A stretch of 64,000 nucleotides of DNA from Micropterix aruncella (GCA_944548615.1 OX155972.1:789854-853853), one strand, 5' to 3'. Numbered from the stretch's first letter, positions 33,405 to 46,100 are shown. Numbers and translations are program-made. Notes: generated by a model not told the origin, from the sequence alone.

Positions 33405-34040
33405 TTTTTATGTTTTTATTTTATTTTATTTTATTGCAAAATTACAGATAGTAAATATACGACACTAGTATTTTAAAAACATACTCAAACGAAACAAATT
33501 TTATTATCCAATGAATAATTTGCAATGCTTGCATTACAAATTAACATAGAAATAACATGAACACGTTGATAGTGAAAAAAAATATAATAAAGCTAATAAT
33601 AATATGAGGGTAGGAAAAGTAATAATTAAATAAGTTGTTAATAAGGTTACTTGAATAGAGCAAAATAGAAGTATGAGTAATTGGATAATAATATTTATTA
33701 TACATAATATGATATAATACAATAGTATGTATTTTATAATATAATAGTATGTATGTTATGTTATAATATAATAGTACTTATGTTATAATATAATAATCAT
33801 ATAATACAGTACATTAGGATGGCAGTTAGTGAAATCTTAAGAGGTAGGCTAGGTATGATCGAATCTTTTATTATATTAATGGAATCATAAAATACATCTA
33901 ACCCTTTATACGATTTATAAAAAACGCGACACATTCTGGTAAGAGGTCTATTCGACCCGATGTTGTTATTGCAAGCGACAACCGAAAATGTTGAGGCACA
34001 CGAAATTGAACTTTTTCTAGACTAGCTGGGCTGTCTAGTC
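33405..34040 (-). pseudogene. LINE C-terminal fragment, relative of 43165-46480
   Basis: The tail is (ATAAA)n on the minus strand at 33405-33435. Near 33985-33870 one reads NNNIGSNRPLTRMCRVF and LDVFYDSINIIKDSI, paralleling NNNYRKNSFLNRVCRVYDD and IDIFAESNIGFRNLL of the intact LINE. The interval between is AT-rich 3' UTR. Confidence 0.55.
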
Positions 34041-34123
34041 GATTGTGCAAAAGCATATATTAAATATATAGAGCATATTAAAAGTAACAATATGAAAAAT
34101 ACTAACACGACTGCCATTACAAT

Positions 34124-34797
34124 TTTGGGAGCTAACGGGCCCTTGCTGAGTTGGCCACGAAGAATCATTCTGTTCAGGGTTGGTCACACTCACGGGTCAA
34201 TACCCATCCGGCGGCCTCCACGCATGAAGTGTGAGCCTGGGTAGGACTCTGGCCTTAGGGCTAGTTTCCCCTAGGAATTAACCTTCTGACGCTCTTGGAC
34301 GTTCTGCGCATCGTGCGGCATAAACCAATCGACAGTCCACTCTGACTAACAGTCGGGGGAGTCTGGAAGCAGTACTGTTCCCTATAGAGCGGGGGTGGTC
34401 GCGGACCTTACGGCGACTGCTCTTGAAACAACCATCGGCTACCCGATCCTGGGTGAACATCCGGGTAAAGGATGCCGTGGTCCGCGATAGATTCGGTATA
34501 CACCGTTTCACCGCTTCGGAAGGGAGAGGACCGCGCAAGCGACCTCGAACTCGTAACCAATCGAGAGACTCTAGTAATCTGGTCGCAATTGGAAGTAAGG
34601 GTGTGAGTGTAAGCCCGCTGGGTAACACTCCTGGCTATCTCGCGGTTAAGGCGTTGGCCTCTTACGAGCATGTGGCGGAGCTTGACGGTGGACTGTTTTT
34701 GTCCCAGTCTTCTGCGCTCGCTTCAGGGAGACAGAACGACTAATCGTTAAAACTCCCTAAGGTGACGGGCTCGCCCGCTGTAGTTGACAACTCTAGT
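34124..34797 (+). repeat. R674 full copy
   Basis: It starts TTTTGGGAGCTAACGGGCCC and ends GTAGTTGACAACTCTAGT. It is flanked by TGCCATTACAA at 34113-34123 and 34798-34808, an exact 11-bp target duplication. It is 674 bp, with no tail, and serves as the reference copy. The frames of 116, 106 and 87 codons across it are on different strands and are not conserved as proteins. Confidence 0.9.
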
Positions 34798-34808
34798 TGC
34801 CATTACAA

Positions 34809-35344
34809 AAAGTGAACTACTGTTGTAGTTTATATATTTATCTATATAGATATATACATAATATTTTATTTTATTTTTATTTTTTAATTTTATTTTATTT
34901 TATTAATATCGGAATGTACTCAATCAGACCTTTAATTTGACGATATATTTGTGTTCATTTATTGATATTTGAATACTTAGACATCAATTACCTTGATATT
35001 TCGACAGTAAATTACACTTTGACAAATTTATGACACTCTACAGTACACTACACTAATTACACTTTTTATGACAAGGGGATGACATAGTGATTCTAACAAA
35101 ACCACATACTTCTAAATCGATTTAAGCGTTTAGAAGTTATGGTGGAATAAAGAAACGGAAAACATACTTAGATGAACCCTGAATACATTACACTCCTTGT
35201 TTGTTGGGCAGTCGTGTAAAAGGAATAAAAACATGACTGCCGCTACAGGAAGTGAACTATTGTATTAAAAAATATTTTTTTTACAGTTTTTTTAAATAAA
35301 ATATTTGTGGTTTATATACATATCCAGATAGATATGTAGATATA
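34809..35344. repeat. AT-rich interval with TTTTA run and a diverged duplication
   Basis: TTTTA-type low complexity lies at 34860-34900. GACTGCC..TACA..AAGTGAACTA occurs across the R674 insertion point (34110-34820) and again at 35235-35260, suggesting an old direct duplication. Confidence 0.4.
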
Positions 35345-35505
35345 CATATTTAGCCTTGTAACACTGCGGCCATTGCTGTTCTATTGTGTTCGCCACCTAC
35401 ATACTATAGTTCTGCGCTAAGCCTCGTGTCATTTAAGAACCGCAGCAGGCTTTTGGCGCCAGATCGTTTTACCTCCTCAGGTTGGAGGTAATACACCCAG
35501 GGTTC
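35345..35505 (-). mobile_element. 3' end of the LINE family seen at 60870-62225
   Basis: Shared blocks with 60875-61015 include GCCTTGTAAC, TATTGTGTTCGCCACCTAC, GCTAAGCCTCGTGTCA and TTTTACCTCCTCAGGTTGG. Only about 160 bp of the 3' end exist here. Confidence 0.7.
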
Positions 35506-35740
35506 GCTCCCGGTGAGGGGACTCCGCAGACACGAAATTTGGTAAATGAATTCAATTACGACAGGCCGTTCTAAGTTTCATCCAGACAGGACTACGGCAC
35601 CCAGAGTTGGCTTCCAACGAGGGAACTCCTCGACGGTCAACAGCACAGACACAAAATTTTGTATACGCATTCAATTAAGATAGCCCCTTCTAAGTATCAT
35701 TGTGACATGGCTACTGCACTTACAAAAAAAAATGAGTAGG
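35506..35740. repeat. Repeat related to 7140-7349 (inverted)
   Basis: GTATACGCATTCAATTAAGA and AGCCCCTTCTAAGTATCA are the reverse complement of blocks at 7300-7350. An upstream partner block (AATTCAATTACGACAGG...GTTCTAAG) repeats the layout of two related units. Confidence 0.5.
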
Positions 35741-35842
35741 TTTTTTTTTTCGTCGTAAAACTGTGTGTATTATTTATAAGAAACCTATCTTTATTTAGTA
35801 AGTCGATGCTTTTTAAATATACTTTTCTACTATATAATATAA

Positions 35843-36305
35843 CTAGCTGCGCCCAGCGGTTTCACCCGCGTGGTGATGGAAAATTGTGATAATGATGATA
35901 GAAAACCATATATCTTTTTAAATTATAGCTTATGTGTTATTCTGATGTGTAAGCTATATTATTGTAAAGTTTCATCAAAATCCATTCAGTGGTTTTAGCG
36001 TGAAATAGTAACAAACATCCATACATACATACAAACTTTCGCGTTTATAATATTAGTAGGATAGTAGGATAGAATTTAAATTTCGAATGTCAATTTCTTA
36101 GATTTTTTTCCTACTTACTTGAAAGTTATCGTTATATTTTAGATAATTCACACTATATCTTTATAAATTATAGCCTATGTGTTATTCTGATGTGTAAGCT
36201 ATATTATTGTAAAGTTTCATCAAAATCCATTCAGTAGTTTTTGCGTGAAAGAGTAACAAACATCCATCACACATACAAACTTTCGCGTTTATAATATTAG
36301 TAAGA
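35843..36305 (-). mobile_element. Helitron-like non-autonomous repeat, with partial duplication
   Basis: On the minus strand the 3' end reads CCGCTGGGCGCAGCTAG followed by T (35843 side). The 5' end is TCCTACTAATATTATAAACG at 36061. A second 5' end and about 155 bp (TATGTGTTATTCTGATGTGT ... ACTTTCGCGTTTATAATATT) repeat at about 36150-36305. No protein. Confidence 0.65.
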
Positions 36306-37600
36306 TAGATTTTTTAGCTTTATATATAAATAGTTTTTCTACTTTATATATAATAGAAATCTTTTTTGCATTTTATATAGAGTAAAATCGATTTTTCCAT
36401 CATCGCTCACATAAACCATTACTCCATCATTTGGCACATTACACACACGATATAAATTAAGATTATACTAAAATATTCTTCACTTTTTTTTAAACTATAT
36501 TATAGAATCGTCAATGCTGCGAAGTTATTTGTAACAAGTGAGACAGCCGCGCAGAGCGCTGTGAACGCCGACGACGCCTCTAGTTTTGGCGTCGCGACGG
36601 TGACGCCCGCAGCGCCGATCTCCAAGGCGGCCGCTCCTTCTATGTCGAAGGAGGCGGGCGGACGGCTCGACGACGCATCGAGGAGCAGCTGAGCGGCGGA
36701 AATAAACGATCACGCATACGAGAACGCAATGTAAACCTTTCTTTATGTCGAGTCGTTGATTTACATTACATTACATTTTCGTCGTGTCCAATTGACGGCG
36801 AATATTAGCGAATGGTTTCTGCAGTTGGACCATAAGATCCAGTTTATTTCTTGGGTCGGTCCAACTAACTATTCAGCTCCTATTATGTGACCTCCTCGTG
36901 TGGAGGGAAGTACCCCGACTAGGACTCCCGTGTACCAGTTCTTACGGCTGGTAGATCGTGTACCGCGAAGCTCTACTCTACAGTCCTCGTAAAGCAGTCT
37001 AAACTCCGAGTACACCGTTGTAATCTTGATGATAGGGTGGATCAGCAGCACTCCTTGTACTTGCCACAGTATCGTCGAGAAATGAACTACAGTTGGCTTC
37101 TTGAATCCTTTGAGTGTCGCTCTGCGCTGTCCTTGACTGCATAAAATGCAGGTTTGGTGAAGTGTCCTTTAATCTCCCTTTGACCTACGCAATATAATCA
37201 ACGCGCACACTGAGCCGCTCTTCGTTAAACATTTAATTCAAAAATATATCCTAGCCGCATCCTGCCGTTGACCTAATTAGGGATAACGCCTTCACAATCT
37301 CCTCATATCGTACGTTAAACTTATTTACATATCTTATTCTTTTGATGCTGAGGGCATATCTTAAATATATACGATACACTCTTTGCTAAATGGACGTAAG
37401 GTCTCTTCCTAATTATCACTACACTATGATTAATTAATCTAACAGGTTGTTACATACTAGGAACGTTGTTTATTGTCTAAACCCCGTACGGTGAGTCGAC
37501 CTTAGCCCATATTTGCTCTCCCTTTGTCATTTCGACCGTTCATGTAATTCGACACTCCCTTGCTTGCCAGAGATGACCTTTCTTCTACGAAGTGATGCAA
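36306..37600. other. Interval with a GC-rich patch and small ORFs
   Basis: Bases 36535-36700 are strikingly GC-rich for this window. On the plus strand they can be read as an open alanine-rich stretch (SETAAQSAVNADDASS ... SKEAGGRLDDASRSS, stop at about 36690). That composition recalls an ORF1/gag fragment of an R1-type LINE, but no zinc finger is present. A 60-codon minus frame (37051-36869) is unassigned. The rest is featureless. Confidence 0.35.
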
Positions 37601-38570
37601 TTAACATTCCTATCCCCCTGTATTACCCCTGTGGGAACGCCTACCGGCGCAACTGGACAGTTTGCGCTCCGCGTGCCGTCAGTCAATCGGTTGTGCACTC
37701 TGACTAATTACCGAAGTGTGTGGGGCCTATGAAAATTCTACTGTCTCCTAATCAGCGAGGGTGGATGTTGGCCTATTGTAATGCCACTCTTGAAACGACC
37801 TACACTGAGAAAAATATAACGATGTAATAAACAGAAATACGCATGTTTCCACAAGGATTGCGTATATAACTTGGACTGCGGTATATACGTATGAATTACC
37901 ATGACTCGTAATGGTTTGGTGTGACGGTAGTTACCGTGACGTAATGTTAAAAAATGTTAATTCATTAAGTCGCGACCTTGGGATCTCGCTTCTAACATGG
38001 CAGCATGTACGGTTATAGTCGGACACATGAATAATGTTAAAACTGCACTTTACGGTTATTTCCGTATTAACCGTACGGAAAAAGTTGACACATATAATCG
38101 AGTTATAGAGTTTCAACAAAATTCCTTGTAATTCAACAAAATAATGATTGAAACTTAGTTATTCTGTATAAAAGCGTAATAACAAAATGGTAATGTTACA
38201 ATTAATTCAATATTATTCTCAGTGTATAGGACACCCGATTTCGTGTAACACTAGGGGCAAAGAACGAAAAGATCCACGATAAATTCAAATTGAATTACCG
38301 CTGTAATACAACATGTAGAGGCCGAGCAAGCGACTTCGGACCTGTAACCAGTCGGGAGGACGGAGTTATCCTGAAGGTTAATTCCAGATGGATATATCCT
38401 TCCAAACTGGTAGTCAGAGGGAGAGGCTGCCCGCTGGGTACCTTTTCCGGTGCTTCACCATAAGGCATTGGTCTCTGACGGGCATGTTGGTGGAGCTAGA
38501 CAGTAGATGTGTATTTGTCTCTAAGTCTTCTACGCCAAGTCTCCTAAGTCCAGTAGTCGCCTACTCATTA
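37601..38570 (+). repeat. Diverged R674 relative split by a MITE
   Basis: GTGCACTCTGACTAA at about 37693 is the R674 internal site. CTCTTGAAACGACC (37787) and, after the MITE, GCAAGCGACTTCGG, TAACCAGTCGGGAGG, GGGCATGTTGGTGGAGCTAGACAG and CTAAGTCTTCTACGC follow in R674 order. Strongly diverged, hence older than the copies at 34 or 59 kb. Confidence 0.6.
37803..38224. mobile_element. MITE, 422 bp, TA target duplication
   Basis: The terminal inverted repeats are CACTGAGAAAAATAT on the left and the complement of ATATTATTCTCAGTG on the right. TA flanks both ends (37801-37802, 38225-38226). It encodes nothing; the 62-codon minus frame spans most of it but has no family likeness. Target and length fit a Tc1/mariner-superfamily MITE. 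Confidence 0.75.
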
Positions 38571-38571
38571 T

Positions 38572-40448
38572 ATTGGTTTCTTTCGTTACATTTTATTTCC
38601 TTTTTTAAAAACTTTTATTGAATTTTCTTCGGTCAGTATATTTGCGTAAACGATTGAATCAAACGTGTTTAAAGGCGTCGTTAGTTACCTATGAGCGATT
38701 CACGTCAGTGTGAATTCCCGCTGTGAAAAATCACGCTTAAATGCTTCTATATGTGCTTGGCTATTTGATTCGAAATTTTCGGGGTGACACAACAGACTAT
38801 TTACAGAGAATAATGTCTGGCGGCCAAAACGACCTTGAATTATGTTTCCTAATCTCGTTTTAGCCTCTTGTTTACCCTACTTTTTTTTGCACATGCGAAA
38901 AGTAGAACGCGATCTTAGGTTTTTAAACATCCGATAAACCCTATACGTAGTTAATATCGACATAATATAGTTTTTAAACCCCTCAAGCACGTAACATCCA
39001 TTTGGGGACATGTATGGCGGCCGCCTAACAATCCGTAACATCCGATTTTGGATATCGCGCTCGCCGCTGCGAAAAATGCAATTTACGATTCGAATCGTCG
39101 TACTTTAATGCTTTCTGACCGCGGGACGACATGGCCAAATAATCTTTCATTCGCCGGCCAACGACGATAACATCGACCGCCGATTTAAAAACTCAGCATT
39201 AGACGTCAAAACAGCAGTGTCGATCGGCCCCCCCGCGGCGGCGTATAGGTTCCGCGAAGTGTTTGTTTTGTGAAGTGTTTTGTGGATGTATACCGGATGT
39301 GCAGTGTATACCGGATAAAAGTAAGTAATTTCCCTTTTTAAGTAGTTTAGCCATTAGGATTATTCAATTTCCACAATCAATTTGCTGTTTTTCACGAATT
39401 TTCGAAGAAAACACTTTGTCAACAATGGCCAACAATGTGAAAAAATGGCCGTTTTTATTTTGTAATGTTTGTGAAATATCCCTATATATCGCGAAACATG
39501 ACGTAATGTCGCTTTAATTTACTAATAAAATAGGTATTGCTTCATTTACATCCTAAGTTATCACATAATTAGGCGTATTTTGAACATTATATGTTGTTTT
39601 TCTAATATGGCTCGCGAAAATGAAACTTGTTTTGATAATTACTATGAGAGAAAAAAGTGCGATTTTCCATAGTTTTTCGATGAAATGTGACTCTTTGGAG
39701 TATAGTAATTAGTTATTAGACATATAATAAGTCTATGATAAGACAATATAATTGAAAAAATCTAACGAATTTTATATTATGGGCATTCAAAGTTTATTAT
39801 TAGGTTCGAACGCGGAAACTCTCAAAACTTTAGATTTTTCTATAATATCAGACAAAGGTCAAAGTTCTGGTGTGATTTCTAAGAAGAAGTGATGTAGTAA
39901 TAAAGTTATTTTGAAAGAATTTCATATAAAAAAATACCATAAGTAGTCACAAATTAAAAATTAAAAAAATTTTTTTTTACGAGAATAAATAAAATTTTTC
40001 TTGGCTGAATAAATAAATATTTTTTCCGTATTTTTGTATGCAAATAAGTAAAAAAAAAATATCGTTTTGGTAAAGCATTTAATAAAGAACATAACTGTAT
40101 TTACAATTTTTGATATTTACAAAAACTGTATTTACAAAAAAATCGAAATGATTTTATAGGCGAGTTTTTTTCAGTTTGCCAATTTTGTAATATTTATTCA
40201 TTATTATCTTAATTGTTTTACGAGATAAGGTTATAATGTTTTATATGTCAAATTTCAATGCAATCATTTTTCTCTTTATCTTTTTTTATTCCGTTTAGTG
40301 GTTTATAAGTTATGATCGTTTTTCTCAAGGCCGTTGACTCGCGTCGATTTTTTGCGCGCGAATATGTCGCGCGCAAAAGTGATAGGTGTTTTTACCTCGC
40401 AACGTGAGGGGTTAAAAAAGGAAATAAAATGTAACGAAAGAAACCAAT
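38572..40448. repeat. 37-bp perfect inverted repeat bracketing 1.8 kb
   Basis: Bases 38572-38608 and 40412-40448 are exact reverse complements (ATTGGTTTCTTTCGTTACAT...). The right arm begins at the TTAA that flanks the piggyBac-like element. The left arm is 370 bp outside the element's left end. Confidence 0.85.
38979..40411 (+). mobile_element. piggyBac-like non-autonomous element
   Basis: The ends CCCCTCAAGCACG (38979) and the complement of CGCAACGTGAGGGG (40411) are imperfect inverted repeats. TTAA follows on the right and TTAAA precedes on the left. GC-rich subterminal sequence (39010-39250) contrasts with the AT-rich centre. There is no transposase frame. The right end recurs at 42160-42377. 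Assignment rests on TTAA and CCC ends only. Confidence 0.5.
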
Positions 40449-42159
40449 TTAAATTTGTACGTAAAAATCTAAGAGTAATGATATAATAAAAAATAAAAGT
40501 TTCAATAAATAAATAAAAAACAATTGGGAATATTATTACTAATCAGGAAATTGATAAATCAAACACTCACTATGCCAATTTTTGGTTTAACATTAATATT
40601 GAAATAATAATTACCAATAAAGAAGTGGCGAATACATTAAAAAAATTCAATCATATCCCCATTACCACTACTTCTAACCAAAATGTATCCCCTCATCTAG
40701 CAAATGTTTATTTAATTAATGTATTACTATTTAAATATGGGGCCCGAATATAAAAATTTGGCTGGCGTTTTCTGTTAGGAAAATAATATATCTCACTGAC
40801 TTAGAAGTATCTTATAGCATAATGCTATAAGAAAGAGTTGGTTACGTGGAATATGTATTTGCGCTGCAAAAGAATGATAAAGCTGAAAAATACTGCAAAA
40901 TATATCCAAAATGCAGCAAGTGTGCGAAGTGCTGCAAGTGCTAAAAATTATAGTGCTGCTAAAGATGATATTCGGGTAATATGTGGACTAGACCCCAGGG
41001 AAACACTGTGAGAAACTTTTAAATAAATTAATGTCCTTTCACTTGCTTCTCAATTTATTATTGAAAATATTATGTATGTCCGCTAAAAACTAACACAGAT
41101 CATAAAAGAAATTATTCGCCAAAAAATAGCTCTCATTTCCCTAGTCGACTTAAAAATAGGTCCATCTTTTATGATAGGGCAACGTATATTCACTTTGATA
41201 ATAAAATTTCCGAAGAAACTTGTAACTTGCCAGGGAAACAATTTGTCTCGTATTAAAACCACGATGTGTAAAAAAGCATATTTAAAATGGATGAATTTAA
41301 AAATAGATGATGTTATTTAACTGATAGAGAAACATTGTATTGTAGAAAATCTAATCAGACGCAACGTTTTCAAATAACAAGTAATGACGAAGTATAACTC
41401 TTAGTACAAGAATCAAATTTACGTTCACACGGCAAAGCGACAATTTATGATTTCTAGTATGGATCAAATTTATATTCAAAAACTCAAAAAATTCGCGGTA
41501 ATTAGTCTGTCCCCATTATCCCTCGTAATTCACAAGCTTGACGTATATAAAAGTGTAGACTTTAACTATATTGAAAAAAATCTGTAGAACATCCAATTTG
41601 ATAAGTCGCCTTCCTGTTCTCTTTTGATATTTATTAACACTGCTCAAATACCGTAAACTGCCCATACTTTTACCAATTTTCATATAATTTTAGCGATAAA
41701 TTTATATTGTTTATAGATAGACAATGTTGTATTTTTAAATCAAACTAGATTATATAGGGTATCCGGAAAAGTTCTAATATAAAAGAAAAAGTATCCCGGG
41801 ATGTTTCTGTGATTTTTTGAAATGTGGTACATTCAATGGCGGCAATGTGCCCAACAATGTACCATCACAGAAATGTCATTAAATCAGTATCAATTCATTA
41901 AGTTAGTGGTTTGCTTTGTATTTGATTATAAACAGCAGACCATTCTAAATAATATGTAACCAAAAAAAATGTTTCACGTAAGACATTTTTTTTAATTTTG
42001 TTCAGATTACAAAAAAAAATGACCAACCTGTTCAATGATAGGTCGATAATAAAATCAAACTAACAGGAATTATACATTTTTGGTTAGACGCTAAAAAATG
42101 CTAAAATTGTATCTAACCAATATTGGTCAGGGCGCTCCGCGCTGCGTAAAATGCCAACT
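40449..42159. pseudogene. Old debris including a LINE tail at about 41080-41340
   Basis: At 41090-41330, across frames, one reads HKRNYSPKNSSHFPSRLK, RSIFYDRATYIHFDNKI and LKTTMCKKAYLKMDEF, resembling the RT C-terminal order on the plus strand. Elsewhere no element is named. Confidence 0.35.
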
Positions 42160-42377
42160 TTTTAAATATTTATTCATTATTATCTTAATTGTTGGACGAG
42201 ATAAGATTAAAATATTTTATATTTCAAATTTCAATGCGATCATTTTACAGTTATTCTCTTTACGATCCGTATAGTAGTTTAAAAGTTATGGTCGTTTTTC
42301 TCAAGGCCATCGACTTCACGCGCAAAACTGTCCCGGGCAGAAGTGACGACTAAATTTTTACCCCGCTATAAGAAGGG
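42160..42377 (+). mobile_element. Second piggyBac-like right end
   Basis: TATTTATTCATTATTATCTT, GACGAGATAAG and GTCGTTTTTCTCAAGGCC appear in the same order as at 40185-40345. It ends GAAGGGTTAA (TTAA at 42378-42381). Its left end was not found. Confidence 0.5.
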
Positions 42378-43164
42378 TTAAATGCCCGCTATGTTCTGCT
42401 ACTCTGATATTTTATTTGTATTGCGCTTAGAAGACTCAAGAACTGGTGGTTTTATTTTTTGGCACGTCTTTGGGCTTATACAGCATCCGGTCTTCATCTT
42501 CTGTTTATGTCCAAAATTTTCCAATTCTCCAGATTTTAGGGATAAATCCTATAAAAAGACATATGAGCAGGTATTGATATCGAAACTCTAGATAGCAGAT
42601 TAGCTGTCTGAAAGTCTAATTATGAGAAAAGTTCCGGATGCTTACCAGATCGTTTCCACCGGACAAAGTTTGACCAGGTTCTTTGATAGCAGAAATTATT
42701 CCGAAACACAAAAAATGGTTTCCCAATCTCACTGCACGCAGGCAATTCACACACAAAGCAATTCGTTCAGCATCTATGACAAAATAAATATAATCGTACA
42801 CAGTTTCTTCATTTCCACTGGATGGCCTATTTTATAAAAGAACCTGTTTGGACAGGAGGTTATAGTTAGAGCAGTTTACGGTAGTCATATTGTGTTTCTC
42901 TACTCTCCGTATATACAACGAGGTTCAAATGGACAAGCGATAATAGGACTATGGCAAGGACCAAGAACTTTATTCAATCGTCTACGCTGGTCAACAATTA
43001 GCAGCCAGAACCAGTCTACCTACAAACGGATACATCCCTATGGTATGAATAAAAATACATTTGTTTCTGGAGTATCTCTTTAAGTACACCATAGGTTATA
43101 TTTATATTTATAGAATATTTCAATTAGGGACGATTTTTCTACTTCCAAATTTAGGATATCTTGT
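42378..43164. other. Unassigned interval with small plus-strand ORFs
   Basis: Three frames of 63-71 codons (42382, 42622, 42892) follow one another. Composition is less AT-biased than the surroundings, but I recognise no domain. They could be remnants of one old coding region. Confidence 0.25.
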
Positions 43165-46100
43165 TAATATAAAGAATTAATTTATTTATTTTATTTTATT
43201 TATTTTTTATTTTCTTTTATTCAGGAAAATAACAGTGTATAAAAGTAAGTAGCCAAACAAGATAGATATAAAAATTACACCAGAGACAATTTTCCACTAA
43301 ATGTTAACATCAAGATTATCTAAATGATAAGAGACAGAAAAAAACGAGAAAAGAAAGAGGATAGGAAGGGAGGGACCAGGAAGGGAAGGAGGAACATAGG
43401 AAAAAAAAATACATTATGTTGATGGGTGTCCACGTATTTAACAAATTTACTCGTACGATATTTGAAGTTGAGACAGTTAAGTTGGTATGAATAAGTACAA
43501 GTGCAAAAAGTAGATAATAAGTAATAAATTTTAAATAATAATAATTATTAAATTTTAAATATTAAGTGTTAAATATCGCCCTCTTTAACAAATTTCTGAA
43601 TCCAATGTTCGATTCAGCGAAGATATCTATTGATGCGTATCGATCATCGTAAACCCTACACACACGGTTTAAGAAAGAGTTCTTACGGTAGTTGTTATTG
43701 CAACGGCTAATGTGAAACAATGAGGACTGTCTTGTCGTTCTTGATGGGGTCCGGAAATGTATTAGTTGGACCAAGTCCATGCAGTTTAATTTGTTGTTCA
43801 AGATTTTATGTAGGAAGACTAGATCATGGTACATCCTTCGATTAGCCAAAGAAGTAAAGTTGTACGAGTGGTGAACGTTGATGCCGTAAGAATTGTCAAG
43901 TGTCAAGTAAAATCTATAGTTTAAGTATTTCAAGAATTTAGTCTGGATGCGCTCGATTCTGTTATTATGGATGGCATATGAGGGGTTCCACACTTGCGAG
44001 CAGTATTCAAGATGCGGGCGGACGTAGGCATAGTAAAGCGTTTTAATAGTGTGTATATTAAAGAGTGATTTAGAAGTCCTTAGAATGAAACCCAACATTC
44101 CAAATGCTTTATTCGTTATTGTGTCGATATGATTAATAAACTGCAGTTTGTCGTCCAATAGAATACCTAGGTCTTTGGTTACGGATTTAGAATGGATGTC
44201 AATATTAAAGAGTTGGTATTGGTGTTTAATCATATCTCTTTTCCTGGTAAATCGAACCAAGTGGCATTTGTGTACGTTGAGCTGTAGGTGGTTCAGTTTG
44301 CAATAGGTAGAAAATCGATTGAGGTCTTCTTGGAAGTTTAAACAATCGTGTATCGAGCTAATACGCATAAAGGCTTTCATATCGTCCGCGAATAGAAGGA
44401 TTTTAGAATGCTTAAAACATTCGTCGATATCATTTATATATAATGTGTATAATAAAGGCCCAAGAATACTACCTTGCGGCACACCAGAGGTTACTAATTC
44501 TCTATTTGACTTGAAGCCTGCTGCTACTACAATTTGACTTCTTTTACTGATATATGATTTCAACCACCTCAGTAAGTCGCCATGTATACCTATCTTTAAT
44601 AATTTCGATATTAGAGTAGGATGGTTTACTTTATCGAAGGCCTTACTAAAGTCTGTGTAGATGGCGTCTGTCTGGTAACGTTTATCCATATTTGTCAGCA
44701 AGGTCTCAGTGAACAGAATCAGGTTGGATGTGGTTGATCGTCCTGATTGGAAGCCGTGTTGGGAGTCGCTGATATATGTTTTCACTGCTGCATGTAACTG
44801 AGCATATACCAATTTCTCTAGAATTTTACTGAAGATGCACAGTTTGGAGATAGGCCGATAGTTTTCAATGTCATGCTTAGGACCGGATTTGTAAACCGGA
44901 GTGATGTGGGCCGTCTTCCATTCATGCGGAAATATGCCTTCGTCTAATGATCTTTTAAATAAGATGCTCAGAGGGTATGCTAAGCTTTTGCCACAACGAT
45001 TGACAGAAATGGGTGAGATTCTGTCGGGACCTGCACCTTTCCTTAAGTCCAGTTGTTTGATGATCTGGTGAATAATCTCAGCGTTGATAGTAATAGAAGA
45101 GATATCAGCGGGTCCGATTTCATCAGGTAAATCTGAGTCAACCGGTGTTTCAAATACAGATTTGAAATAGGTGGAAAATGAGTTTACGATGTCTTGCTTT
45201 GAGTCTGAGACCACGCCGTGATAGGTGGTTCTCTCCGGAAAAGTAGACGAGTTTTTCAACGCTTTAATGAAGGACCAGAATACTTTAGGATTACTTGATA
45301 TGCTATTTTCAACGCGATATATGTAGTCATTAAAACAGGATTTGTGCATTTTTTTAAATCTGATACGTAACAATTTGTAGGACGATTGATCGAGAGGATT
45401 CTTGAAGCGTTTGAATTTGTGGAAATACTTCTCTTTTTCCCGTGCAACCTTGATAAGCGCCGAGGAGTACCATTGCGGATATTTGCTCGCATGTACGAGC
45501 TTAGTGGGTATGTGACGATCGATTAGTTCAAAAAGAATGTTATAAAAAATGTCAACAGCGCAATCAATGTCACCTGAGAACAAGATAGAATACCAATTAA
45601 TTGCCAATAATTCATCCTGAATTAACTTGTAGTTTCCTTCATGAAATTTGTAAACCTTTCTTTTACATAGTTCAGGAGGAGTGGGATGTCTGAGGGATAT
45701 ATCAATTTCGATCGATCTGTGATGGCAGTCTTCTGGAACTAGCGACTCCGATGCCTCGCCAATAGAGAGAGAGCAGTTTGAGAAGGCAAGATCCAAATAG
45801 CGTCCGAATGTGTTACAGATCTGATTATATTGGTTTAGTCCGGAGTATGCAATCTCTTCAATGAGGAGAGTACCCATATGTGATGGGCTTTTAAAGGTTG
45901 GGGTTAGCCAGTTATCATCCGATACGGACCATGATATATCACCTTGGTTAAAGTCGCCTACCAGGAGGAAATTGTCATTGGGGTTGTCGGTCGTGATAAA
46001 AGATAACTGCCGAAGGAAGTCCTCAAGGTGGACAGCGTAGTTAGAGTCTTTGGGGAGATAGACACAACAGACATGAAGAGATTTACCTCTCGAGCCTAGG

